Positions 18,023-26,567 of a DNA stretch of 64,000 nucleotides are shown here, one piece after another. The DNA is from Mesohalobacter halotolerans (lineage in GTDB: Bacteria > Bacteroidota > Bacteroidia > Flavobacteriales > Flavobacteriaceae), in NCBI RefSeq assembly GCF_006120725.1, contig NZ_SWMU01000001.1:248001-312000 (forward strand). Reading direction: 5' to 3'. The notes under the pieces were generated by a model. It ran no database searches and was not told where the DNA came from. It saw only the letters and a program-made list of their open reading frames with translations. The number at the start of each line of letters is the position of its first letter. Positions within the stretch are counted from its first letter, which is position 1. The position numbers were made by a program, and so were the translations under genes.

Positions 18023-19284
18023 GCTTGCTGTCTTTTTTTAATAATATTTAAAAATGTAAAATACAGAATTAAAAAAACTGCCATAAAAAACACCTTATAA
18101 AAATATCCCATAGTAAAAGCATAGAGTAGCCAGATATAAAACTGGAAAGTGACAACGGCCAAAATTTTTGCATTTCTTTCAATGAATTTTCTCAACACCC
18201 AACCTGCAAAAGCCAATAGTATTACAGTTAGTAAAATATGGGTTAGTAATGCTAAAGAAGCAGGAAAAATTTTAAATAAAATACCGGGATAAGCATTAGT
18301 GAAATTAAACCCAGTATCTGCATTGTTTTCTAAAACTTCCTTACTATCTGCAAATTCACTCATCATATTTGGCATCCCATAAAGTAAATCTGTTGGGTTA
18401 TAGGATCGTTTTGCATTGTTAAACACAAAACGTTCGGTTGAACCCCACATCAAATGACCTTGCAGTCCAAATATTCGATAAAAAATGGCTTCATTAGGAT
18501 CATAAATTTGTATGTTGGCAAAAGGTACTCTTGCTTCATACCTTGTATAAATTACTTGGTATATCACTACACTTGAAATTGATAATATCACAATTATGCT
18601 AAGCAATCTTTTCTTTAATACTTGTTTGACTTTTTCAGCATTCATAATCACAATAGGCAGAAAAAAACTAAAACTCCCATTGAGAATAGGCGAAAATTTT
18701 TGTCCAGTCAAAAAATTATAGAAAAAGTAAATCAAGAGCATAATGATTGAAAACCGTTTGTTTTTTGGGGCCAATATGCCAAGTATGAATGGAATAAATG
18801 AAGCTGTATTTCCAAATATAGTATTAAGAAAAGGAAACCTTGAATTGCTCCAATACGTAAACCGAGACAAAGACATATCAAATAGTGGAAGCGGCGAAAG
18901 TGCTGCGTTAAAAAGCAACAATGAAAGCACTATTACAGCAATAAATTTTAGAATAAAACTTTCTACATTTTTACCTTTATAGCTAAATGTAAATGTCCTA
19001 AAATCGTATTTATTTAAAGATTTATGGCTTAGGTAGAGCGTTAATAATGTAATGATAAAATAAGCACAAGTTATCACAGTAGCCCAACTGAAATAACTAT
19101 TCCGACCTTGTTCATTAATATAAATCCCAGATTCGATGTAAATAAGCGATGGCAAAATGGTAATGGATTGAAAAATAATCAAACCGTATAAAAAACTAAA
19201 GGCAAAAGCTTTCTTCACAAAATACACACAAAACACCAAGTATAATGCGAAGGATAAATAGTTTATGATTTGAAAAACATCCAT
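18019..19284 (-). CDS. wzy: Oligosaccharide repeat-unit polymerase (Wzy-like)
   Basis: The 421-residue integral membrane protein has about 10-12 helices and a periplasmic loop near residues 250-330 (FYRIFGLQGHLMWGSTERF). That size and layout are typical of Wzy polymerases, which have little sequence conservation. It would polymerise lipid-linked repeat units on the periplasmic face after flipping by the Wzx encoded 1 kb upstream. It overlaps the following ligase-like gene (18019-18022). The assignment rests on topology and context. Confidence 0.75.
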   Translation of the reverse strand: MDVFQIINYLSFALYLVFCVYFVKKAFAFSFLYGLIIFQSITILPSLIYIESGIYINEQGRNSYFSWATVITCAYFIITLLTLYLSHKSLNKYDFRTFTFSYKGKNVESFILKFIAVIVLSLLLFNAALSPLPLFDMSLSRFTYWSNSRFPFLNTIFGNTASFIPFILGILAPKNKRFSIIMLLIYFFYNFLTGQKFSPILNGSFSFFLPIVIMNAEKVKQVLKKRLLSIIVILSISSVVIYQVIYTRYEARVPFANIQIYDPNEAIFYRIFGLQGHLMWGSTERFVFNNAKRSYNPTDLLYGMPNMMSEFADSKEVLENNADTGFNFTNAYPGILFKIFPASLALLTHILLTVILLAFAGWVLRKFIERNAKILAVVTFQFYIWLLYAFTMGYFYKVFFMAVFLILYFTFLNIIKKRQQA

Positions 19285-19285
19285 A

Positions 19286-20308
19286 CTATTGGCCTAATTT
19301 TATAAATTCTAATTTTTCAAAAAGCCTAGAGATATCGTTTTGAATTACAGGTTTATACATAACTCTTAGTTGAGGCTTCATGTCTTTTCCAGCTTTAGCG
19401 TAAATGGTCAACAACGCACTTGATACCATACTAGCAATGTGAGCAGATTGAATATTTTTGAAGTAATCTTCTTCTGCTAAATATTCATTGTTTAAAATTT
19501 TTAGATTGAAATCTTTAAAAACTTCCTGCATATATTTCAGTTCAAAATCTAAACATTTATGTCTTGGTTTATAATAAATATGTTGGATATTAAAATTAGA
19601 CATATTCTGTTTTAAATCATCTACAAATTCATAAAAAATAGTTTTATAGGATTGCAAACCCACAATTTGAGTTAAATTTTCTTGACCTATAATAAATAAA
19701 TCATTCTTCAATGCCTTTAAATTAAAAACTTCCACAGGCATTTGTTTTGCTTTTTTAGGCCAATAAGCCATTTCAGGAAAAGACAAATATTGACAAACAG
19801 CTCTGTCATATTCAATACCAGATGAATGGCCTTGACATTTTAAAAATTGAATTCCGAATAATTGAGATAGAAATTTTTTAATGTAAAATCGTTTGGGACT
19901 AATATTTTTAAAGCTGTGGTTATAGTAATTAAGCACGCCATCTTCAACAATTAGGATTTCGGCATTCGAGTGAAAACTAAAAAAAAGATAGTTAGATAAA
20001 ACATCTTCAACGTAGGCTAAATAAATTCTAACTTGTTTCTCTTTTTTATAAACTTTAAGTTGATTGATAATGTTTTTGTAGGCTTTTATTTTTTTAATCA
20101 TGTAATACAAGTCTATAAAAACATGCGTCCCTTTTTTTAAAAAAACCGCATCAGAAATGATGACTTTGTCCCAGAATTTTTGTTTAAAATTATGCTTATC
20201 GGTTATTAAAATTTTATGCGCTTTTTCATTATCTTTTTTTTGATTTTGAATAATGATTTCAAAATTTTGAACATGTTTATCTGTAAGGCCAAAATATATT
20301 TCAACCAT
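19286..20308 (-). CDS. Putative nonulosonic acid (sialyl/polysialyl-type) glycosyltransferase
   Basis: The 340-residue soluble protein shows VEDGVLNYY (acidic-acidic-Gly motif, residues 122-124), YYKPRHK (residues 245-251) and a Ser pair in MVSSALLTIYAKAG (296-297). Bacterial sialyltransferases and polysialyltransferases carry motifs of the type D/E-D/E-G, K-P-H-P and S/T-S/T at similar spacings. Here the His-Pro motif is altered to PRH. Genes for activated pseudaminic acid synthesis lie just upstream in the same operon, so transfer of CMP-pseudaminate is the best guess. It could be another GT-B enzyme. Confidence 0.6.
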   Translation of the reverse strand: MVEIYFGLTDKHVQNFEIIIQNQKKDNEKAHKILITDKHNFKQKFWDKVIISDAVFLKKGTHVFIDLYYMIKKIKAYKNIINQLKVYKKEKQVRIYLAYVEDVLSNYLFFSFHSNAEILIVEDGVLNYYNHSFKNISPKRFYIKKFLSQLFGIQFLKCQGHSSGIEYDRAVCQYLSFPEMAYWPKKAKQMPVEVFNLKALKNDLFIIGQENLTQIVGLQSYKTIFYEFVDDLKQNMSNFNIQHIYYKPRHKCLDFELKYMQEVFKDFNLKILNNEYLAEEDYFKNIQSAHIASMVSSALLTIYAKAGKDMKPQLRVMYKPVIQNDISRLFEKLEFIKLGQ

Positions 20309-20314
20309 AATAAT

Positions 20315-21631
20315 TTAGAGTGTAAAATGAGATTTAATGCCTTTTCTCACACGAAGATAAACTGAAGACGAAATATTCCAAACAAACATGCTAATAGATG
20401 TTGAAATAGCTGCGCCAATACCACCATATAAAGGTATAAGAGTTATAGTTAAAATTATATTTAAAATCAATGCTACAATGACAATGTTCCTAAAAACTTT
20501 TTGCTGACCTATCATCTGCATTACCACACCAACTGGTCCAGTAAATGCATTAATGATTTGACCTGCACAAAGTATAATCAAAATAACTTCTCCTTCTACA
20601 AACTGTTCGCCAAACAAATTGAGTAGAAATTTTCTAAAAATTATAATAACTACTATTAAACTTGAGCTTAAATAAAAATTGATTTTGGTTGAAAACTTTA
20701 CAATTTTATTAAAGTTTTTAATATCATCTTCTGCGTAAGCTTTTGCAATTTTAGGAGCTAAAATAGAGCTTATAGACTGGAGAAAAAAAATAGACAATGT
20801 GGAGATTTTTAAAGCGATATTATAAATACCTACGTTTTCGTTAGTCTCAAAAACACCCATCAAAAATGTATCTGTCGATGACAATATGATAATAGCTGAA
20901 GAGGCCAACATCATAGGAAAAGCATCCTTTAAAAACATCCAATAGTGTGATTCGTGATTAAATTTGATGCCATTAAAATCTCTGTAAACTAAAATCAAGC
21001 TAACTAAAGCCAAGACTAAAATTCCAAAAAAGTGAGATTGAACTGTAATAATTGGGTCTTTATCTAAGAAAAAATATAATATCAATAAGAACAATAGGCT
21101 AAATAGAAAGCGGCCAGGATTATTGAAAAAGGCGAAAATATTATTTTGGCTTCTCGCTCTAAAAAAACTTGCAGAAATCAAAACTATAGACCACAAAGGC
21201 ACAGAAAACAAGACCCATGGCAAATAGGGCAAAATTTCTGGTTTTGGTTCTACAAGCAAATCCACCACAATTTCTTCACCAAAAACATAGACGATAAAGC
21301 AAATAACTAAGCTGACCAAAAACGATTTTGACACTGCTTTATAAAACAAACCAGCATCAGACCTATATTCAGATTTTGAAAATACTTTTACAATATTGGT
21401 GTCAATACCTAATCGTCCAAAAACACCTATGAATATAAAAAAAGAAAAACAAAGTGCAACTATACCGTAGGTGTTAGCCCCATAAGTTTGAGTAATAAAA
21501 ACGGAGAAAACGTAACCAAAGATAGTACCACCAATTCTAAACAAAATAAAATAAAAACTCTTGGACAGAATTTCTGAAAAATCCTTATCGCCTATGGTTG
21601 ACTTTACTTTGCCTAACAGTGGTTTTATCAT
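20315..21631 (-). CDS. wzx: Polysaccharide repeat-unit flippase (Wzx, MOP superfamily)
   Basis: The 438-residue protein has about 12-14 membrane helices. Its N-terminal FRIGGTIFGYVFSVFITQTY, with TYGIVALCFSFF, resembles the polysaccharide biosynthesis (MATE-like) exporters. It would move undecaprenyl-linked repeat units across the inner membrane. Its stop is followed after 6 bases by the putative sialyltransferase start, and its start adjoins the pseI stop (shared position 21631). Confidence 0.92.
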   Translation of the reverse strand: MIKPLLGKVKSTIGDKDFSEILSKSFYFILFRIGGTIFGYVFSVFITQTYGANTYGIVALCFSFFIFIGVFGRLGIDTNIVKVFSKSEYRSDAGLFYKAVSKSFLVSLVICFIVYVFGEEIVVDLLVEPKPEILPYLPWVLFSVPLWSIVLISASFFRARSQNNIFAFFNNPGRFLFSLLFLLILYFFLDKDPIITVQSHFFGILVLALVSLILVYRDFNGIKFNHESHYWMFLKDAFPMMLASSAIIILSSTDTFLMGVFETNENVGIYNIALKISTLSIFFLQSISSILAPKIAKAYAEDDIKNFNKIVKFSTKINFYLSSSLIVVIIIFRKFLLNLFGEQFVEGEVILIILCAGQIINAFTGPVGVVMQMIGQQKVFRNIVIVALILNIILTITLIPLYGGIGAAISTSISMFVWNISSSVYLRVRKGIKSHFTL

Positions 21632-22659
21632 TATATTATAATATGATCTTCTTGAATTCTATCTCCTTTTGAAAGGTTTTTTCTTACTGTTTTTCCTAAA
21701 ATACGTTTAAAGTGTTTAGGGTGCATTCCGTATCCAGGCCTTACACTACGGACATTTTTTTCTGTTATGGTTTCGCCTGCTTTAATATCTTCAGCAACAT
21801 AAAGACTACGTGAAAACTGTTTCCCAGATTTTTGTTTCTCTGTAAGATTGTAGCTGACTTTTCCTAAGGCTTTCTCTGCTTCTCTAACCGCTTTAACCAT
21901 GGTGGTAAATTGTTCTTTATCTAATGAAAACGAGGCATCTGGACCTCCAATACTACGCTCAAGTATAAAATGCTTTTCTATAACTTTAGCGCCCATAGCG
22001 GTTGCTACTACGGGTACTGTAGTGCCTAAAGTATGATCGCTCAGGCCTATTTTAACATCAAAGTCTTTAGCGTATTGTTGCATCATTACTAAGTTGGCTT
22101 CGTCTACAGGCGCTGGATATGATGACGTACATTTTAAAATTGTAATATCATTATTGCCTGCTTTTCTGCAAGTATCAACTGCAAGTTTAATATCATCATA
22201 TCCTGCAATACCAGTAGAAATGATCATAGGTTTGCCTTTGCTTGCAGTATATTCAATTAAAGGAATATCTGTAATTTCAAATGACGCTATTTTATACATA
22301 GGAGTCTGTAGGTCTTCTAAAAAATCTACCGCTGTTTTGTCAAATGGTGAAGAAAAACAGACTAAACCTTCATCTTTGGCGACTTTAAATAATTCGGCAT
22401 GCCATTCCCAAGGCAAGGCTGCTTTTTCATACAGTTCGTAAAGTCTTTTGCCGTCCCATATTGTGCCCCCTGAAATCACAAAATCTTTTTTATCAGAATT
22501 TAAAGTGATGGTGTCGCCGGTATAGGTTTGTAGTTTTATGGCGTTGGCGCCTGTTTTTTTTGCTGCTTTTATGGTTTCTATGGCGGTTTCTATTTTGCCA
22601 CCGTGGTTAGCCGAAAGTTCTGCAATGATAAAAACGCTGTCCTTGTTCATGTTATTCAT
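21631..22659 (-). CDS. pseI: Pseudaminic acid synthase
   Basis: The 342-residue NeuB/PseI-family enzyme has an N-terminal TIM barrel (ELSANHGGKIETAIE, KLQTYTGDTITL, CTSSYPAP, GLSDHT, EKHFILERS) and a C-terminal antifreeze-like SAF domain (RSLYVAEDIKAGETIT, VRPGYGMHPK). These sequences favour PseI over sialic acid NeuB. It condenses 2,4-diacetamido-2,4,6-trideoxy-L-altrose with phosphoenolpyruvate. The ATG at 22659 overlaps the upstream stop by 8 bases. The second ATG at 22650 (MNKDSVF) avoids overlap and is equally credible. Confidence 0.93.
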   Translation of the reverse strand: MNNMNKDSVFIIAELSANHGGKIETAIETIKAAKKTGANAIKLQTYTGDTITLNSDKKDFVISGGTIWDGKRLYELYEKAALPWEWHAELFKVAKDEGLVCFSSPFDKTAVDFLEDLQTPMYKIASFEITDIPLIEYTASKGKPMIISTGIAGYDDIKLAVDTCRKAGNNDITILKCTSSYPAPVDEANLVMMQQYAKDFDVKIGLSDHTLGTTVPVVATAMGAKVIEKHFILERSIGGPDASFSLDKEQFTTMVKAVREAEKALGKVSYNLTEKQKSGKQFSRSLYVAEDIKAGETITEKNVRSVRPGYGMHPKHFKRILGKTVRKNLSKGDRIQEDHIII

Positions 22660-23656
22660 ATTTGTATAATAAAGCGTTTTGATTTTTTATAATTTCTTTA
22701 GAAAAAAATCGAAAACCCGCTTTTGTAAAGGCTTTTTTTGAAGCTTCGTTTTCTGGTTTGATATAAGCGTGGATTTGTTGTTGTTTGTATTTGGCTAAAT
22801 GTAATTTTATCCCTAGGTTTAAAAATACATTAGATAAGCCTTTGCCACGTTGTTCAGGTGAAATGTTTATGCCAATAACAGAAATTTCATCTTCCATATC
22901 AAACCTTACAAATCCTGATTTTATATTTTGATAAAAACCCATATAATAATCGGCTTCTGGTTGTTTTAATTTGGTTTTAAACCAGTTTTTATGTTCTTCT
23001 AATTTTACCTTATCATAAACAAATGAATTTTGTCTTGTTGCAGGGTCGTTTGCCCACTCATAGATGCTTAGCGTATCTTCTGGACTCGCATTTCTAAGAT
23101 AATAAGGACTAAATTTGCTGTGAAGAATCACATCTATAAATGTATCATTGAATCGACCATGTTCTTTTAAAACGGCTTCTTTTTTAAAACCTGAAGCTTC
23201 GAAGGCTTTGTATAAATGCGGTCGTAAATCAAAAGCATAGGTATATATTTTATGTAAACCTAAGTCTTTAAATGCCACTTGCTCTATCAAACTTAAATAG
23301 GTTTGCCAATGCTGTTCAAAATGGTTTGCCTCTAATTTGGTAGCCATGATAAAAGAAATCTCTGCGTGTTTGTCAATCCAATTGATATGAACCAAACCGC
23401 CGTAGCCGATACATTTCTCGTTTTCTAAATAGGAAAATAAAATTTGTTCAGGTTGGTCTTGCTCAAACAATTTAGCAACAACCCTTTCAAAATAAAGGTT
23501 CTGATCATCTTCAGTCAAGGGTTTATTTTGGCGTAAATGATACATCTGCTCGTTTCGCCATTGCATAATATCAAAACGATCCTGCATACGAATTGGAACG
23601 ATAGCATAGTTATCCTTAGAAAACACTTGCCTTTTTAAAATTTTATAAGAGTTCAT
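22652..23656 (-). CDS. Double-GNAT N-acetyltransferase (PseH-like) in the pseudaminic acid operon
   Basis: The 334-residue protein contains two GNAT folds. Domain 1 is at about residues 15-180 (IRMQDRFDIMQWRNEQ, HKIYTYAFDLRPHLYKAFEASGF). Domain 2 is at about 185-334 (LRNASPEDTLSIYEWANDP, ISPEQRGKGLSN with the acetyl-CoA loop, ENEASKKAFTKAGF). One domain probably acetylates the 4-amino group of UDP-4-amino-4,6-dideoxy-AltNAc as PseH does. The second resembles GNAT domains often fused to PseG hydrolase, but no PseG part is present. Domain 1 lacks an obvious Q/R-x-x-G-x-G/A loop and may be less active. Confidence 0.8.
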   Translation of the reverse strand: MNSYKILKRQVFSKDNYAIVPIRMQDRFDIMQWRNEQMYHLRQNKPLTEDDQNLYFERVVAKLFEQDQPEQILFSYLENEKCIGYGGLVHINWIDKHAEISFIMATKLEANHFEQHWQTYLSLIEQVAFKDLGLHKIYTYAFDLRPHLYKAFEASGFKKEAVLKEHGRFNDTFIDVILHSKFSPYYLRNASPEDTLSIYEWANDPATRQNSFVYDKVKLEEHKNWFKTKLKQPEADYYMGFYQNIKSGFVRFDMEDEISVIGINISPEQRGKGLSNVFLNLGIKLHLAKYKQQQIHAYIKPENEASKKAFTKAGFRFFSKEIIKNQNALLYKYE

Positions 23657-24347
23657 ATTTCAATTCTGCTAGTTTCCAATCGGTTTCATTATCTATATCT
23701 TGAACTTCTGTTTCTTTTAAAACAACACAAGATGTGTTGTCATTAAAAAGTGTTTTATGCTTTAATAATCTTTGAGGTCTAAACCAATACCACTGACCTG
23801 CGTCGTGATAGGCTTCTTCAAGATCTTGAGATCTGCTTTGTTGATGTTCTGACCACAGCATTTTAAATTTATCTTTGTCTTTTTTGAATGCTCTCCATAT
23901 TGGATAAGAAAATTTTACAACAGGAAAAACAACATCAAAGTGACTTTCTTTTATTTTTTGATGTCCTTCTTTTAAGTTTTCTAATTTAACTAATGGTGCT
24001 GTGGGATAAATACAACAAGAAAGGTCAAATGCTTTCCCTATGGATTTATATTCATTTAAAACTTCAATCAAAACATCGACGGTTGTTGCATAGTCGTCTG
24101 CATTTTTTGAGGATCTAAGAAAAGGAACTTTAGCGCCGTAATGTTTTGCTACTTCAGCAATTTCTTCATCATCGGTAGAAACCATCACCTCATCAAAAAG
24201 TTGAGAATGAATTGCGGCTTCAATAGAATAGGCAATAATTGGTTTACCTAAAAATTCTTTGATGTTTTTTCTAGGAATCCGCTTACTTCCACTACGAGCT
24301 GGAATAATGCAAATATTTTTAGGTGTAAAACTCATTAACTTTATCAA
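23643..24347 (-). CDS. pseF: Pseudaminic acid cytidylyltransferase
   Basis: The 234-residue NeuA/PseF-family enzyme has the nucleotide-binding motif CIIPARSGSKRIPRKNIKEF and later VMVSTDDEEIAEVA and YPTAPL. It activates pseudaminic acid to the CMP-sugar. The start at 24347 overlaps pseC by 29 bases, and an alternative ATG at 24335 (MSFTPKN) gives a slightly shorter overlap. Its end overlaps the GNAT gene by 14 bases, showing tight coupling. Confidence 0.92.
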   Translation of the reverse strand: MIKLMSFTPKNICIIPARSGSKRIPRKNIKEFLGKPIIAYSIEAAIHSQLFDEVMVSTDDEEIAEVAKHYGAKVPFLRSSKNADDYATTVDVLIEVLNEYKSIGKAFDLSCCIYPTAPLVKLENLKEGHQKIKESHFDVVFPVVKFSYPIWRAFKKDKDKFKMLWSEHQQSRSQDLEEAYHDAGQWYWFRPQRLLKHKTLFNDNTSCVVLKETEVQDIDNETDWKLAELKYELL

Positions 24348-25524
24348 TCACAAATTCTTGTTCGCTTTCTTTTAAGGTGGGATACATCGGCAGACTTATA
24401 CAATGTTTATAATACTGTTCAGCATTTGGCAAATCGCCTTCTTTCCAACCAAACGAGCGGTAATAAGGCATCAAATGACAAGGAATATAATGTATTTGTG
24501 CAAAGATTTGGTGTTGTCTTAAATGGTTGTAAAGCCCAAGTCTGTTCTCAACTTCTACCACATAGAGGTGATACGCGTGGCCATCAATAACTCCAGATTG
24601 CCCTTTGATATAATCTTTGTTTTTAAATTCGTCAAAATACGTTTTTGCAATGTTGCGTCTTCTGTTTAGGCCTGTATTTGCTCGTTTTAGTTGGCTCAAA
24701 CCCAAAGCTGCTTGAAAATCTGTAAGTCTATAATTATAGCCTAAATCTTGCATTTCCATATACCAATTGGGATAGGTCTCGACATTACTCAATACGATAT
24801 CATCACCAATTGCGGTTTCTATAGTATTTTGAAATTTACTAGAATCTTTGGTGATACCGTGGGTTCTTAGATCAAGTAATTTATGATATAAAGCGTCGTC
24901 ATTGGTGGTTATCATACCGCCTTCTCCTGCGGCGATATGCTTAACCGGATGAAAAGAAAATATGGCTAAATCTGCAAATTTACCATTGCCACAATGTTGG
25001 CGTTCTCCCTTACTATCAACAAAAAAACCACCTGGTGAGTGACAAGAATCTTCCATAATCCAGCAATCAAATTCATCTGCTAATTGTCTGAAAGCTTCTA
25101 AGTCTACCGCTCTACCTGTAAAATCAACAGGTATGATGCCTTTGATTTCTCTATGGGTGTCTTTTTCTAGTATTTCTCTTACTTTATTGATGTCTAACAA
25201 ATAGGTCTCTGGATCAATATCAGCAAAAACAACTTCTCCACCACAATACCTCACACAATTGGCTGATGCCGCAAAGGTGATAGGCGTAGTAATCACTTTA
25301 TCACCAGGTTTTACGCCAAGGGCAATAGCATTAAGATGCAGAGCAGCAGTTCCATTAGAAACCGCTACGGCATATTTTGAACCCACATAATCAGCAAATG
25401 TGGTTTCAAATTCTTGAATTTTTGGGCCTTGGGTTAAGTAAACGGATTTTAAAACCTCAATAACCGCATCAATATCGTCATCAGTAATATTCTGTCGGCC
25501 ATATGGTATAGGGTTTTGCCTCAT
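24319..25524 (-). CDS. pseC: UDP-4-amino-4,6-dideoxy-N-acetyl-beta-L-altrosamine transaminase
   Basis: The 401-residue DegT/DnrJ/EryC1-type PLP aminotransferase has SNGTAALHLNAIAL, DSCHSPGGFF and the PLP lysine in FSFHPVKHIAAGEGGM. It carries out step 2 of pseudaminic acid synthesis, acting on the PseB product. The N-terminal PIPYGRQNITDDDIDAV is typical of PseC. It abuts pseB (shared position 25524). Confidence 0.94.
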   Translation of the reverse strand: MRQNPIPYGRQNITDDDIDAVIEVLKSVYLTQGPKIQEFETTFADYVGSKYAVAVSNGTAALHLNAIALGVKPGDKVITTPITFAASANCVRYCGGEVVFADIDPETYLLDINKVREILEKDTHREIKGIIPVDFTGRAVDLEAFRQLADEFDCWIMEDSCHSPGGFFVDSKGERQHCGNGKFADLAIFSFHPVKHIAAGEGGMITTNDDALYHKLLDLRTHGITKDSSKFQNTIETAIGDDIVLSNVETYPNWYMEMQDLGYNYRLTDFQAALGLSQLKRANTGLNRRRNIAKTYFDEFKNKDYIKGQSGVIDGHAYHLYVVEVENRLGLYNHLRQHQIFAQIHYIPCHLMPYYRSFGWKEGDLPNAEQYYKHCISLPMYPTLKESEQEFVIDKVNEFYT

Positions 25525-26537
25525 TATGTTATAAAATTTTCATCAACATGTTCTTTAATCAATCTTCTTAGAGATTCTACAGTTTCCCATTCTTTATTAT
25601 CACCAGAATTATAGGCAAATCCCTCCTCAACTTTAATGGCCTTATTTTCTACAATAAAATCATCCACATTCCATTTTGGTTTAGAAGGAAGAATGGTAAA
25701 GTATTTTCCTAAATCATAAGTATAAAAAGAATCTGAAGGCGTAATCATCTCCTCATGAATTTTTTCGCCAGGCCTAATGCCTACAATAGGATGTTCACAA
25801 TTTGGTCCGATGGCTTTGACCACATCCATGATTTTGTAAGAAGGGATTTTTGGAATAAATATCTCGCCGCCCCAAGCCTTTTCTAAGGCGTGCATAACCA
25901 TTTTTACACCATCAATTATAGAGATATTAAAACGCGTCATATTGGGATCTGTTATGGGCAAAACACCTTCTTTTCTTTTTTTGAGAAAAAAAGGAATGAC
26001 GGAGCCATTACTACCCATGACATTACCGTATCTCACCACAGAAAATTTTATAGGATTCCATCCCGTGATATTGTTTGCCGCCACAAACAATTTATCAGAA
26101 GTTAATTTTGTTGCGCCATATAAATTAATTGGCGCACAAGCTTTGTCTGTTGAAAGGGCTACTACTCGCTCCACATTGGTTTCTAAAGCAGCATAAATCA
26201 CATTTTCAGCACCACCAATATTGGTTTTGATGCACTCATCAGGATTGTATTCCGCCAGATGCACATGTTTCATTGCTGCAGCATGAATAACGTAATCTAC
26301 ATTTTTAAACGCTCTTTTTAAACGCTCTTTGTCTCTAACATCTCCTAGTAAAAAACGTATCTGTGGAAATTGAGTTGAGGTAAATTCTTGAGCCATCAAG
26401 AATTGTTTTTGCTCATCCCTAGAAAATATGATAAGTTTCTTTATGTCTTTGTGATTGTCAAGAATATATGTTGTAAGCGCTTTACCTAAAGACCCTGTGC
26501 CGCCTGTAATTAGTATTGATTTGTTTTTTAAGATCAT
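25524..26537 (-). CDS. pseB: UDP-N-acetylglucosamine 4,6-dehydratase (inverting)
   Basis: The 337-residue FlaA1/PseB short-chain dehydrogenase has the NADP motif ITGGTGSLGKAL (residues 10-21), HAAAMKHV, and the unusual STDKA in place of a Tyr triad centre followed by NLYGATKLTSDK. It also has GIRPGEKIHEEM, a family signature. It converts UDP-GlcNAc to the UDP-4-keto-6-deoxy-AltNAc precursor and commits flux to pseudaminic acid. It is the first of the pse genes. Confidence 0.95.
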   Translation of the reverse strand: MILKNKSILITGGTGSLGKALTTYILDNHKDIKKLIIFSRDEQKQFLMAQEFTSTQFPQIRFLLGDVRDKERLKRAFKNVDYVIHAAAMKHVHLAEYNPDECIKTNIGGAENVIYAALETNVERVVALSTDKACAPINLYGATKLTSDKLFVAANNITGWNPIKFSVVRYGNVMGSNGSVIPFFLKKRKEGVLPITDPNMTRFNISIIDGVKMVMHALEKAWGGEIFIPKIPSYKIMDVVKAIGPNCEHPIVGIRPGEKIHEEMITPSDSFYTYDLGKYFTILPSKPKWNVDDFIVENKAIKVEEGFAYNSGDNKEWETVESLRRLIKEHVDENFIT

Positions 26538-26567
26538 TTTTAGTTTTACTTTGTGGTTTTAAAAAAC

